64,000 bases of DNA from CAYJFX01 sp964370315 (GCA_964370315.1 CAYJIS010000001.1:1-64000); one strand, 5' to 3'. Counted from the stretch's first letter, positions 28,301-37,393 are shown. Program-made: numbers and translations. Notes: generated by a model not told the origin, from the letters alone.

Positions 28301-28571
28301 CAGATTAGAAGGTTATGTTAGAGATCTTGTACGTGGAATTCAAAATGAGAGAAAAGACAAAGGTTTAGAAGTAAGCGACAGAATCAACTTATCTGTTTCA
28401 AGTGACTCCAAAAATGATAGTATTGAGTTACAAAAAGCGTTTAATGAATTTATTGATTATATTACTTCTGAAACACTTTGTGTTGAAACAACGTGGAAAG
28501 ACAGCCTTTCTAATGGCACAACTATTGAAGCCGGGGAATGTATATGGAGGATATTAATTGAAAAAGCTTAA
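25380..28571 (+). CDS. ileS: Isoleucyl-tRNA synthetase, type 2 (eukaryote-like)
   Basis: A 1063-residue class I enzyme charging tRNA-Ile. The HIGH motif is HFGH at 55-58, the GWDCHGLPVE motif follows, the CP1 editing domain spans about 200-400 (TTPWTLPSNLGLAV), and KMSKS is at 608-612 (GKKMSKSLKNY). The sequence style is that of the type-2 enzymes, a branch whose bacterial members are commonly mupirocin resistant. The start is TTG with GTGAGG upstream. The end overlaps the next gene by 14 bases, giving an ileS-lipoprotein-UPRTase-TPR operon. Confidence 0.96.
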   Translation: MYQNVNPKVNFSKQEETILEFWKKNDIFKKSIDAREGKGEYVFYDGPPFATGLPHFGHFIPNTIKDIIPRYQTMKGKKVERRFGWDCHGLPVENLIEKELGLNSKTDIEKFGVDKFNEACRESVLRYVNEWKQTITRLGRWVDFDNDYKTMDSSYMESIWWILKTLWEKNLLTEGFYILPYCPRCATVLSNHELSLGGYKDVHDPAVTVRFKIKEGNKAVTDIENTYFLAWTTTPWTLPSNLGLAVGPDVDYVKIKDGDDFYIFAASRLSAYYKNEEDYTIVWTKKGSELKDMRYEPLFPYFSEHANATEDYPKSIGAFRVFVGDFVTTEDGTGIVHTAPGFGEEDNKLFKGTNIPTICPIDAECKFTNEVSDYEGRFVKECDKDIIERLKNEGSLVKRDQILHSYPHCWRCGSPLIYRAIGSWFVGVESIRDKLLKANDQITWQPEHIKAGRFGKWLEGARDWAISRNRYWGNPIPVWKCDDCGKSICVGSRDELKELSGVYPEDLHKHFVDKIEIPCECGTKMKRVPEVLDCWFESGSMPYAQNHYPFENKEYFESHYPADFISEGLDQTRGWFYSLTVLAAALFDKPAFKNCIVNGLILASDGKKMSKSLKNYTDPAIVMEQFGADAIRMFLIHSAAVRADDLKYSDEGVRDVLKGVLIPLWNSYSFFVTYANIDAIKATGKAFDTSLPVNPLDRWILSITQKMVKDVTEAMDNYDLSKAIDPIVVYIDLLNNWYIRRSRRRFWRSENDGDKTEAYETLYFALKTFAQVAAPVIPFITEAMWLNLRLSEDKESVHLCDYPTYDESKRDLGLEFEMDTVQKAVSMGRSLRYQYNLKIRQPLKSVEFVTRSPEEKTVLMAMEESIREELNVKKIVFHEREDELVEYKAKANFRTLGKELGALMKKASVIIEELDQSAIQSLLDGSTLSIDVEGKTIELTEEKIIVERVEKENLKVLNEGTLTVALDSEITEELRLEGYVRDLVRGIQNERKDKGLEVSDRINLSVSSDSKNDSIELQKAFNEFIDYITSETLCVETTWKDSLSNGTTIEAGECIWRILIEKA

Positions 28572-29439
28572 CTTTGTATTTATTACTATATTGACAATTT
28601 TTTTAGTAACATCATGTGAAACACTACCAATATTTACTAAAGATGTAGATCCCATAACACTATTTGATTCTGATGCAAGTATGTATGCTCACTTAGCTGT
28701 TAAAGATAACGAAGCCATACTTGAAACAATAGTGCTATCTATGACAGAAGAAATTGATGAAGGTTCTCTAGAAAGAATTTTACGACAAAGTACTTCTGTT
28801 TATTTTGCCGTATATGAAGGTACATTAGGAAAACCTGCATATATTCAAATGGCCCTAGTTGGTACATTTCCTTCTTTTCTAGTTAATGCATCCTTATCGG
28901 AGAATGCAGGATGGAAATCATATGATGCTGATTACAATGGTAGAAATTACTCATACAAAGAGCATATTACAGGTTTCCAACTAGCAACTGTTTCATCTAA
29001 AATAGTTGTTCTCTCTACAAAAAATGTTGTTCCAATGCAAGATAGATTTAATGAAAATGATACTACAGCAAGTGTTAATTGGCCTACTGGCTATGACACC
29101 CTTGGGACAGAATCTCCAATTCTTTCTCTTTTTAATAGCACAAAAACCTTATCAATTTATTTTCCAAATGCAAGGTCATTATTCTCAAATTTCTTACAGA
29201 TCCCACTTGAGCTCCCAATTGAATATGCATTTGCCACAATAAAATCAATAGAAGATGATGTGTTTTATTTAGACGCTCAAATAAAAATTAATAACCCAGA
29301 AATAGTGATTGGTCCTCTTTCACTGTTAACCCTTACTATGTTTAGATCTAGTGTCGAAGTAGAAATTATAGGTACTGATACAATTAATATTAATGGCATA
29401 CCACTTAATTCCTCTTTACTTAATTCTTTATTAAAATAA
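28558..29439 (+). CDS. Putative lipoprotein
   Basis: A 293-residue protein of unknown function. The signal peptide ends in FLVTSC with the lipidated cysteine at residue 20. The mature part is mixed alpha/beta with no motif I recognise; repeated weakly similar blocks (a pattern of a hydrophobic strand, an S/T-rich turn and another strand) suggest a large beta-rich fold. The start is TTG with GGAGG seven nt upstream, inside the last codons of ileS. Probably anchored to the inner or outer membrane. Confidence 0.75.
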   Translation: MKKLNFVFITILTIFLVTSCETLPIFTKDVDPITLFDSDASMYAHLAVKDNEAILETIVLSMTEEIDEGSLERILRQSTSVYFAVYEGTLGKPAYIQMALVGTFPSFLVNASLSENAGWKSYDADYNGRNYSYKEHITGFQLATVSSKIVVLSTKNVVPMQDRFNENDTTASVNWPTGYDTLGTESPILSLFNSTKTLSIYFPNARSLFSNFLQIPLELPIEYAFATIKSIEDDVFYLDAQIKINNPEIVIGPLSLLTLTMFRSSVEVEIIGTDTININGIPLNSSLLNSLLK

Positions 29440-29475
29440 TAATAATCTGAATATGTGCAACTAAAAGGAGATACC

Positions 29476-30549
29476 ATGAAAGACGAATCAAAAATTATAT
29501 TAAAGGCAGAAGCTCTTGACGGCTATTTAACAGAAAAAGATCAAGAATTTATTGCAAAAATGGATTCATTATATGAAGAAACAATGGCTTCCTTCAAAAT
29601 TATTGCATCAGGCGGCTTTGGTTCAACGATGGCACAAGAAGAGAAAAAAATAATATCTTCTTTTAATGAAATGGGACAATTTATGCAAGAAATATGTAAA
29701 GAAGTTCCTGCTCTAAAAGTTTTTTCTTTTGAAACCGATCCATCAGCTCATGCAGAAGCCTCCAGGGTTATTGCAAAGCTACGAAATACTAAAACAGGAC
29801 ATGATGAGTTCGTTTATTACACCCAAAGAGCATATGAAATGCTTTTTAGAATGGCATATGCAGGAAGTCAAACCGAAAATAAAAATTATCTTGTAGTTAA
29901 AACTCCTGTTACGGTACCGGTACAAAACTATTCAGTACATAAAATTCCTGATATTGATTATAAAATTGAAAATACGGTAATGTGCGTAATGCTTAGAGGA
30001 GCACTTCTTCCGTCAATGATTATGTCTAAAGAGTTTGAAGAATACTCTTCACATGGCTATGTAACTCCATTCGCACTTTTTAAGATAAAAAGGGATGATT
30101 CAAAAAGTGAATCAAACATGGAATACATATTAGACTTAAAAAAATCATTTTTTTCTTTAGAAGAACTTGATGGCAAAGACTTAGTTTTTGCAGACCCAAT
30201 GAATGCAACAGGAGGGTCTCTTGTCACAATTGTAAATTATTTGCTTGAAAATGGTGTAAAACCAAAATCAATCAAGTTTTTCAATGTTATATCTGCTTTA
30301 AAAGGTAGTCTTAGGATAGTTAGAGCAATTGAAAATTGCACATGCTATACTTTATGGATGGATCCTGTTTTAAACTCTTCAGCCTACATTATGCCAGGAC
30401 TTGGGGACGCTGGAGATAGATTAAATGGAGCTGATACTGAAGAAAATCAAAGAAACATTATTCAGCTCATTGCAGATTATGGGTCAAATATATCTGGCTT
30501 ATATAGATCTCAACTAAATAGAATTGAAAAAACTGTTTTAGGTGAATAA
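29476..30549 (+). CDS. UPRTase-like phosphoribosyltransferase with N-terminal extension
   Basis: A 357-residue protein. Residues about 140-340 resemble uracil phosphoribosyltransferase: the PRPP loop DPMNATGGS at 240-248 and the C-terminal MPGLGDAGDRLNG, which is the uracil-binding signature (usual form PGLGDAGDR). Ordinary Upp is about 210 residues; here an extra N-terminal stretch of about 130 residues has no match I know. It may salvage uracil to UMP, or may have shifted function. I start at ATG 29476 with AAGGAG upstream rather than at a GTG seven codons earlier. It shares an A with the next gene (TAATG). Confidence 0.78.
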   Translation: MKDESKIILKAEALDGYLTEKDQEFIAKMDSLYEETMASFKIIASGGFGSTMAQEEKKIISSFNEMGQFMQEICKEVPALKVFSFETDPSAHAEASRVIAKLRNTKTGHDEFVYYTQRAYEMLFRMAYAGSQTENKNYLVVKTPVTVPVQNYSVHKIPDIDYKIENTVMCVMLRGALLPSMIMSKEFEEYSSHGYVTPFALFKIKRDDSKSESNMEYILDLKKSFFSLEELDGKDLVFADPMNATGGSLVTIVNYLLENGVKPKSIKFFNVISALKGSLRIVRAIENCTCYTLWMDPVLNSSAYIMPGLGDAGDRLNGADTEENQRNIIQLIADYGSNISGLYRSQLNRIEKTVLGE

Positions 30550-31124
30550 TGAAAAAAAAGTGGCTGTTTTTAGTATTACTGATTGCGTTATCTTTTGCTC
30601 TTTTTAGTTGTCAAAGTTTAGATAATGACACAGAATATGTACAGGAAAAAACCATTGTACTAGCACAGGAATACATTACTCTTGCAGAAGAATACATCGA
30701 AATTGAAGACTATGAAAAAGCCTTAGATATGTATATCAAAGCTAAAGAAACAAACACCATATTTGAAGAGCAAATACGTTATGATATTGCAAGAACTGCT
30801 GCCCTCGCTAAGAAATGGAGTCTAGCTATAGAAGAATATAATGCACTTTTAGAACTTGACTCAGAAAATCTTACAATAAAAAAATCTCTTTCATGGATTT
30901 ATGCTCAAAGCGGAAACTTGCAAGAAGCACAAAAACTATATGCCGCTTTATATGAGCAATATAGTTTTGATACTCATATTGCAACTAATTATATTTTAGT
31001 ACTACACGCAAACAAACAAACTGAACTTGCAAAAACAATTTTTACAAGCTATTCACAAATGTACCCTGATGCTGAAAACTTAGAAAGCTTAAATGATACT
31101 TTAGAAAATGAAATTATTGATTAG
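30549..31124 (+). CDS. TPR-repeat lipoprotein
   Basis: A 191-residue protein with a signal peptide ending FALFSC (cysteine at 21), then helical pairs of tetratricopeptide type: AEEYIEIEDYEKALDMYIKA, AKKWSLAIEEYNALLELD and AQSGNLQEAQKLYAALYEQY. It is probably a periplasmic lipid-anchored scaffold for protein contacts. It starts one base inside the stop of the UPRTase-like gene (TAATG), so it is coupled. Its 3' end overlaps the convergent GGDEF-like gene by 11 bases with no terminator visible. Confidence 0.82.
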   Translation: MKKKWLFLVLLIALSFALFSCQSLDNDTEYVQEKTIVLAQEYITLAEEYIEIEDYEKALDMYIKAKETNTIFEEQIRYDIARTAALAKKWSLAIEEYNALLELDSENLTIKKSLSWIYAQSGNLQEAQKLYAALYEQYSFDTHIATNYILVLHANKQTELAKTIFTSYSQMYPDAENLESLNDTLENEIID

Positions 31125-32496
31125 CAACAAACTGTCGATATTTATCAGGGCTAACTCGGAAAGCAACTATTGGCAACTCTAATTCATCAAATGATTTTTC
31201 CACAGCTTCACTTGCTTCGGTAATTAACCTACTACCTGGCAAAAGCCTTAAAGATCTAGTAGATAAACCAATTCCTATTTTGAATCTAAAGTCTTCTTTC
31301 ACTAATAATTGGTCTAAATGATTATATAATGTTTCGGCCAATATCATAGTTTGATCTAAATCTATATCAAGCATAATACATGCAAAACCATCAGTTTTAT
31401 ATTCAAACACAAAATCTCTAAACTTAAAAAAATCAAGTAAAACACTAGACACTTTTTTAAGAGCACGCTTGTTATCTTCTATTCCTTTTAAGCGAATAAT
31501 TAATAATGCCAAATCCTGTTCTGAGCTTGCAGCTCTTACTAATTCTGAATCAAGTCGTGTTTCCATATATGAATACCAACCAACCCCAGTCGTATCAGAA
31601 AATAAGCCGAGAGGATCATTTATACTTGGAACAGTGATTTCAAAGGCTTCATCACTTTTTGCGTCTGTAATACCCACTTCTTCTTCATATTCTTTAAGAT
31701 ACGAATTAAATGCTAACTCTGTTGAACGTGCCACATCGTTTTCTTCACCGCGCGCAGCATTTACTCGTGGAGAGTCATCAATATCTGAAAACTCGTCATA
31801 AGAATTATCGTCTTCTACAAAAAACTCATCCCATGTTTTATCTTGTTCCTTAAAAACAATTGGTATTGTATCTTCATTATCTTTTATATATCTCGACTGA
31901 GGACTCATAGAATACGATGAATCTTGTCGTGGTTGAATTGTTAACACTGTATTATCTTTTGATACAAAAGAAATATAGATTATAAATACAAAAACTACTA
32001 GTGTATACGCTAAAATAACTAAAAATGAAATTCTTGCTGTATTAAAAATATCTTGTGGACGTAAGGTATATATTGTTGCTTGAAGCATTATTGATCGTCC
32101 AGCTTCATCTGGCACGGACATTGAAAAGGTTTTTAACAACGCCGAAGAACTAACCAAGGTTGGTGAACGTGTAGCACTCATAGAAATAGCACTAGATGAT
32201 ATAGGATAAGCAAAAACGGGAGCATTATCTACAGTTAATACCACTGCTTCTATATAAGAATTTGTTGCGACAGCACTTTTTACCTTTTGGAAATAAGTTT
32301 GAGATTCTTCATATGAATTTAAACTTGTTGAAAAAGAATGAATATCGGCTGATTGCACAAATGTTGAAAATTCATTTTGTGCTTGTTGTGAACCATTTTG
32401 CATGCTCACGTACACAGATATTATAAAATAAATAATTGCACATAAGAATACAACTACTCCACCATATCCAATAATTTTTGTTTTTTCTCCACCCAT
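31114..32496 (-). CDS. Membrane protein with degenerate GGDEF domain
   Basis: A 460-residue protein. A membrane segment lies at about 10-31, an extracytoplasmic domain of about 125 residues follows, and a second membrane segment is at about 158-180. A long acidic linker (about 190-290) leads to a GGDEF-fold domain (about 310-440) in which the active-site loop reads EYKTDGF, not GGDEF. Cyclase activity is therefore unlikely; it may bind GTP or serve as a docking module. A TTG at 32520 could start a longer form, but ATG 32496 has GGAG five nt upstream. Last gene of the acidic protein-Maf-Maf operon. Confidence 0.72.
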   Translation of the reverse strand: MGGEKTKIIGYGGVVVFLCAIIYFIISVYVSMQNGSQQAQNEFSTFVQSADIHSFSTSLNSYEESQTYFQKVKSAVATNSYIEAVVLTVDNAPVFAYPISSSAISMSATRSPTLVSSSALLKTFSMSVPDEAGRSIMLQATIYTLRPQDIFNTARISFLVILAYTLVVFVFIIYISFVSKDNTVLTIQPRQDSSYSMSPQSRYIKDNEDTIPIVFKEQDKTWDEFFVEDDNSYDEFSDIDDSPRVNAARGEENDVARSTELAFNSYLKEYEEEVGITDAKSDEAFEITVPSINDPLGLFSDTTGVGWYSYMETRLDSELVRAASSEQDLALLIIRLKGIEDNKRALKKVSSVLLDFFKFRDFVFEYKTDGFACIMLDIDLDQTMILAETLYNHLDQLLVKEDFRFKIGIGLSTRSLRLLPGSRLITEASEAVEKSFDELELPIVAFRVSPDKYRQFVANQ

Positions 32497-32543
32497 ATTA
32501 ACTCCAAAAATATTAGCCAATGGTAATAGTATATCAAAAAAAA

Positions 32544-34019
32544 CTAAATTTGTACAGTTACTTTCAATGCTATTTTTAATATTTCTTCAAAATTTATCTG
32601 TCTTCGATAATGATGTGTAAACCATGAACATAAAGGTAAAATAGATGAAAACACGGCTTCATCATTATTTTCTAATTTCTCAGAATAATATTTTACAAAT
32701 TGTTTTATATCAAAATCATAATCATAAAAGCAAAAATCTAGGACATTATTGTTTCCCTTGTTTGTTTTTGGTACAGAATTTAGAAAATTATTAACTGCCT
32801 GTTTATATTGAAGTAATAAGTTTGTAGTAACCATACCTTCACTATCACAATCTATGAGTGTATTTTTATACATAAGTTGTACAAATAAATTTTGAGAGTT
32901 ATTTAATTTATTCGATTGAAAATTGAAAATTGTATCTAAATACGTGCCCTTAGCGTACATTTGTCCTTTTATATATGCAAAATCGCAACCACCACATCTA
33001 AAAGTATTAAACCCACATATATTTGCAAGTGTAAGGGCAGAAAGTGTAACGGTTCCACTTTCAGTAACAATACTTGTTAACGCTGAATCATTGTCTTGAG
33101 ACATATCCTTACACCAATTATCAAAAAGAACACATAGTGGGTGTTCACTTTTAAAAAAACAAATATAGTTATTATTAGCCATGCAGCTTCTTATCGGTAT
33201 AGGATTTGAACATAAGTCAAATGCGAAAAGCGTTTTATCATTCTTTTTTGCAAAAAAATGATTCATAGAAACACATTGAGGATCTACACTTACAACAACA
33301 TCACAAAAAATATTATGTATAGATAACGTAGAATAAGCTGTATCAGTTGCAAAAACAAAATATTTATCTCTATTTTCTCGCAAATGCTTTATATCTGTAT
33401 CTAAAGTCGGCCCAGCCCCAGCAATATATGCAATTTTTTGAGTTGGAAAACGAGTCTTCTTTATATTTACAAATCTATTTTTTTTAATCTGCGTAAAAGT
33501 GTGAATATTTTGAATTATGTTTCTGTGCCATATCTTACCGAACTGTGCTTGTGTTGATATATCGGTTGAAATTGTTTCTAGAGCTCGTTTAATTGTAGCT
33601 GTAATTTTTTCAAAATCATCGACGTTCATATCTACCCAAGATCTCAGTGAATTCACAGATAAATTTCCATCGAGCGGGGCAAAGTATGTTTGCACTACGA
33701 AATCATATAATGAATCAACCGTACAAAATTGAATTGAAGTTGGAATATTCATTTCTTTACAGCTTTTTAAAAAAGCAATTGTTTCATCATTTTTTTCTAC
33801 AACTACTATTTTTGATGTTGGATATTTTTTTTGCAACTCTTGTATATGCAAACCACATCCGTAGCCAACAATTATGTTAAATCCATCTTCTATGTTTTCA
33901 ATAAAGCGTAATGCTTCTTTTTCTGGATTATACAATGAGGCACTAGGTTTATTTTGTTCAAAACATGGAATACAGACTCCTGTTTTTGATGTTGTAGTAG
34001 TAATATAACAAGAACTCAT
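32544..34019 (-). CDS. Maf/DUF115 (MptE-like) motility-associated protein B
   Basis: A 491-residue protein of the DUF115/Maf family. The Rossmann-like first part contains IIVGYGCGLHIQEL and VVVEKND. The DUF115 core begins at KIAYIAGAGPTLDTDI, followed by FVFATDTAYSTL, VVSVDPQ, and the SGTVTLSAL and GGCDFAY stretches. In other bacteria Maf proteins transfer nonulosonic acid sugars to flagellin. ATG 34019 has AAGG at a better distance than ATG 34025; either way it overlaps the end of the upstream Maf gene. Its target here is presumably flagellar, judging from the sigma-28-like operon promoter. Confidence 0.85.
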   Translation of the reverse strand: MSSCYITTTTSKTGVCIPCFEQNKPSASLYNPEKEALRFIENIEDGFNIIVGYGCGLHIQELQKKYPTSKIVVVEKNDETIAFLKSCKEMNIPTSIQFCTVDSLYDFVVQTYFAPLDGNLSVNSLRSWVDMNVDDFEKITATIKRALETISTDISTQAQFGKIWHRNIIQNIHTFTQIKKNRFVNIKKTRFPTQKIAYIAGAGPTLDTDIKHLRENRDKYFVFATDTAYSTLSIHNIFCDVVVSVDPQCVSMNHFFAKKNDKTLFAFDLCSNPIPIRSCMANNNYICFFKSEHPLCVLFDNWCKDMSQDNDSALTSIVTESGTVTLSALTLANICGFNTFRCGGCDFAYIKGQMYAKGTYLDTIFNFQSNKLNNSQNLFVQLMYKNTLIDCDSEGMVTTNLLLQYKQAVNNFLNSVPKTNKGNNNVLDFCFYDYDFDIKQFVKYYSEKLENNDEAVFSSILPLCSWFTHHYRRQINFEEILKIALKVTVQI

Positions 34020-35542
34020 GTACATATTCCTTGTAATATTTTTATTGTACTTTCAATTTTATTAAAAAGATTTTTTTCACATTCACTAGATTGTGGATAC
34101 TTTTTTGCTACTATATATTCTGCTAACGCAAGATGTTCTAATAAAATATCACTTTTAGTATCGCTTAGTTTTTTTATATTTTTAAGAACAATATTCATTC
34201 GTTCTTTTTTTGATTTTAGACTCTTACATACCCATGTAGTTTCTTTGTCGTTTGATAGCGGTATGGAAGAACTTGAAATATCTTTGATAGAACCAAGATT
34301 AGATTTATATTCTACCCCATCAGCCTTTACTCTAAAAAAACGATGTTTATACTCTTCTCCCCTTGTTTCAAACCATAATCTATATATATCAAGTGAAGTT
34401 AAACCATTTGTATTTTTAAGTACATTCCCAACTGTCCTGCCTTCTAATGGCTTTAATTTGCAGTCAAATTGCATATGTATCTTTTCATGTGCATTTGGTT
34501 GTATATGCGAATATGAAAACGTTTCTTCTAAATCTAAACCAAAGGCATACACTTCTTTCTCTGTTAAACTCAATGCAAAATCTGCTGCAGTACCACTTAC
34601 ACTCCCGTTTCTATATGCTACCATTGAAGGAATAGCGCACTGTGAAAAAAAAGCCTCATCAAGTGAATCGTCATAACGCAGCGGTAAAATTGTGCAATGT
34701 TCTAAAACATTTGAGGGAATATTGCTTTCACTACTAATTGCCAGTGGAATATGTATACCCTTTTTATAATACTCATATAATATGTGTAAGTGCTTTTGTG
34801 CATAGTATCCGCCATCTGTTGACATGCATAGATCTGGAACTATATCATTAGAAAGTAGCGCTTCTAATGCAGATGACAAACATATAATAAAAAAACAACC
34901 TTTATTTTTTTGCAAAAAATCTATGTTATATTTAAGCGTAGGTCCTGATGCAATTATTGCAATTGGTTTTGAAACTGTTTTTATTAAGCTCACTGACTGT
35001 ATGTTTACACAATACTTAAGAGTATTTTTTAGCCACCTTAGTGAAAAATATGATCTCGTAGCAATAACATCCCTTGTTTTAGCTAACGTAAGTTTAATAG
35101 CCTTCCATGCAATTTCATCTTCAACTGGAAAAATATCCCTAGATGGAGTCCAAGAAACACAAAGACTTGAAGCTAATTCCAGCTCTCCGATACACGAAAA
35201 GAGAGATTCACTTAAATCTTCTGTGCGCGTTTTCGAGGTGCATAAAAATGTTTTTTTACAAAATTCATTTACATATACTTTTTTTTGCGTATTATACTCT
35301 AAGAAAAAGGTATTGTACTGTATAACATAAACTGGAACATCCGAAAAGCGCAAGTGAATATACTCTAAGCAGTAGCCTAATCCAGGCGAAGTTACAATTA
35401 TACAAGAAGGTGTATAATCACACACGATTGAGTTTACAAAGTTTTTTGCCTCATTTTCAGGGTTATAAGTAGAATGCAAAAAACGCCCATCGACGGCACA
35501 GGTACTACTTGCGTTTTTTGCGTCTTCAAGGCGTATTTCCAT
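34016..35542 (-). CDS. Maf/DUF115 (MptE-like) motility-associated protein A
   Basis: A 508-residue paralogue of the gene downstream. Its first part has CIIVTSPGLGYCLEYI. The DUF115 core starts at PIAIIASGPTLKYNIDFL, then FIICLSSALEALL, DLCMSTDGG, NGSVSGTAADFALSL and VYAFGLDLEE. The two paralogues have diverged strongly and so probably do not have the same acceptor site or partner. It begins 13 nt after the acidic-protein stop without a clear ribosome-binding site, which suggests reinitiation by coupled ribosomes. Confidence 0.84.
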   Translation of the reverse strand: MEIRLEDAKNASSTCAVDGRFLHSTYNPENEAKNFVNSIVCDYTPSCIIVTSPGLGYCLEYIHLRFSDVPVYVIQYNTFFLEYNTQKKVYVNEFCKKTFLCTSKTRTEDLSESLFSCIGELELASSLCVSWTPSRDIFPVEDEIAWKAIKLTLAKTRDVIATRSYFSLRWLKNTLKYCVNIQSVSLIKTVSKPIAIIASGPTLKYNIDFLQKNKGCFFIICLSSALEALLSNDIVPDLCMSTDGGYYAQKHLHILYEYYKKGIHIPLAISSESNIPSNVLEHCTILPLRYDDSLDEAFFSQCAIPSMVAYRNGSVSGTAADFALSLTEKEVYAFGLDLEETFSYSHIQPNAHEKIHMQFDCKLKPLEGRTVGNVLKNTNGLTSLDIYRLWFETRGEEYKHRFFRVKADGVEYKSNLGSIKDISSSSIPLSNDKETTWVCKSLKSKKERMNIVLKNIKKLSDTKSDILLEHLALAEYIVAKKYPQSSECEKNLFNKIESTIKILQGICT

Positions 35543-35555
35543 ATTTCTATTCAGC

Positions 35556-37361
35556 TTAAGAAATTCCTAAGTCTGTAAATAATTTCTTATATCGTCCAAA
35601 ATATTCAGATTGAGCAAACTCAGAAATTTTATCTTCTGGAAGACTTTCTAAAAGCCTGTCCATGTAGGTTAAAACTGACTTAATTTCTTCTTGCATTCCT
35701 GAATGTATATTAGACGGAGTGGACTCAAAGTCGTTTTCATTAATCTTAGTTTCCCATTGATTACCTGTGAAAACATTACTCATTTGTGCTGGGGAATCAT
35801 CGTCAAGTGAAGAATCTTCCATAAAACCATCTTCATCTATATCAGTAGATATTTCTTCATTTATATTAAACGTATTATCTTCTGCTTCATCAAAAACAAA
35901 ACGAGCATCTCTTTCACCTTCGGAATCAAGTGGTGTGTCATCAGCTAAAAATTGCATTGCTGTATCATCAATTTCTTTTTCTTGTTCTTCATCATCAAAA
36001 AAATCTGTTGGAGAAGAATCAACTACTAAATCATCAATTACAGGAACTTCAATTTCATCAGGGAGAGTTTCCTCTTCTTCATCTAAATCATCAAAGCTTA
36101 CATCATCAAAATTTGGTTCTTGTAGCTCAGAATCATCGATACTTAAAGTTGTACCATCATTTCCAAAAAAATCATCACTAAATTCTTCGATATCTAAAGA
36201 GTCTGAAATATCATCATCAATGCTATCGTTAATAACTTGAATATCATCATCCTCATCTTCAACTACGTGTATGGCTTCATTACTACTTTCTGTAGTTTCT
36301 GCTTCGTCATCAACTGTAAAATCTGCACTAGTTAAAATATTGTTTAGTTCATCACCAGACAATGCAATAGTGTCATCACCTTCATAATCACTAAAGAAAC
36401 CACCCTCTTCTTGTGTGTCAGAACTTTTTTGTTTCCCAGCTTTTATTTGTCGAAGCTCACCTTTAAACTCCGCCATTTCATTACGAAGCTCAGATAATTC
36501 AGTTACAATTTTATCTAAAAGCATACTTGAAACAGCAGTTGTATTGTCAGAACTAGTATTTATAGCTCTTTTTTCTGCAGTAGTTTCTATATCTAAGTTA
36601 TAATCGCTAGAAGCTTCTTCTGAATAAACAGTAGAATCAATATCATCATCATTATTTGGAATATCATCAATAGTAATTTCTTCGCCAAGTGTAATAGAAG
36701 AAGTGACATCAGAATCAAAGTCTATGTCCATAGAATCACTTGTTAGAGACTCATTTTCTGTTTCAAGCGCTCCACTTTCATCTGTAATAAAATCATCAAA
36801 TGCTATATCTAAATCATCACTATCTATATCAACAACAAGATCATCATCCATTTCTGTTTGAGCACTGGCTTCTAAACCATCAACCATAAAATCATCAAAA
36901 GAAACATCTTCACCAGCGTCAGAACTTTCAACCACTTCTTCATGTGTGCTATCATTATCAAGAGCATCTATATCCATAAAACTATCAAAATCTGTTTCTA
37001 TACTTTCAGCTTTTGCATCATCCAAATCGGATAAATCAATATCATTCGTTATGTTTAATAGTTCATCTGTTGTTAATGTTGTATCGTCTGAATCATCTTC
37101 ATCTTCACTTTGGGGTTGTATGCTATTTTCAAAATCAAAATCACTTAAATCATCAGAAAAAATATCTTCTGAATCTAATGAAAAATCCACATCGTTGTTT
37201 TCAATTGCTGAGTCGCTTTGTGCGTTTGTAAGTTCACTTAAATCATCTAACCCTTCATCAGATAAACCATCTGAAGCTTTTTTAACCCATACTCCATATT
37301 GTTCAAGAGAACCATCACTACCTGCGCTTGCGCCATCAATTTTTTCTTGTTCTATAGACAT
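35556..37361 (-). CDS. Very acidic low-complexity protein
   Basis: A 601-residue protein dominated by Asp, Glu and Ser, with repeated short patterns such as D-S-D-D-L-D-I-A-F-D-D-F. Two parts look folded: a possible coiled coil at about 275-305 (LLDKIVTELSELRNEMAEFKGELRQIK) split across the middle, and the last 45 residues (SVLTYMDRLLESLPEDKISEF...YKKLFTDLGI). The rest is probably disordered. It has no signal or membrane segment. ATG 37361 is chosen, with GGGAG five nt upstream, over ATG 37373. Heading the Maf operon behind a sigma-28-like promoter, it may be a motility-linked scaffold; the function is unknown. Confidence 0.72.
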   Translation of the reverse strand: MSIEQEKIDGASAGSDGSLEQYGVWVKKASDGLSDEGLDDLSELTNAQSDSAIENNDVDFSLDSEDIFSDDLSDFDFENSIQPQSEDEDDSDDTTLTTDELLNITNDIDLSDLDDAKAESIETDFDSFMDIDALDNDSTHEEVVESSDAGEDVSFDDFMVDGLEASAQTEMDDDLVVDIDSDDLDIAFDDFITDESGALETENESLTSDSMDIDFDSDVTSSITLGEEITIDDIPNNDDDIDSTVYSEEASSDYNLDIETTAEKRAINTSSDNTTAVSSMLLDKIVTELSELRNEMAEFKGELRQIKAGKQKSSDTQEEGGFFSDYEGDDTIALSGDELNNILTSADFTVDDEAETTESSNEAIHVVEDEDDDIQVINDSIDDDISDSLDIEEFSDDFFGNDGTTLSIDDSELQEPNFDDVSFDDLDEEEETLPDEIEVPVIDDLVVDSSPTDFFDDEEQEKEIDDTAMQFLADDTPLDSEGERDARFVFDEAEDNTFNINEEISTDIDEDGFMEDSSLDDDSPAQMSNVFTGNQWETKINENDFESTPSNIHSGMQEEIKSVLTYMDRLLESLPEDKISEFAQSEYFGRYKKLFTDLGIS

Positions 37362-37393
37362 AACCACTCCCATGGAAAAAATTACTTATTTAA

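Noticed and set aside
35767..36240. Serine-rich frame on the plus strand opposite the acidic protein
   Set aside because: It is the mirror of D/E-rich codons (TCATCA for GATGAT) and has no start signal; the same holds for 36946-37407.
35556..37361. Possible CRISPR or tandem DNA repeat because of recurring TCATCA patterns
   Set aside because: The recurrences are irregular and follow codon periodicity of an acidic protein; there are no spacers.
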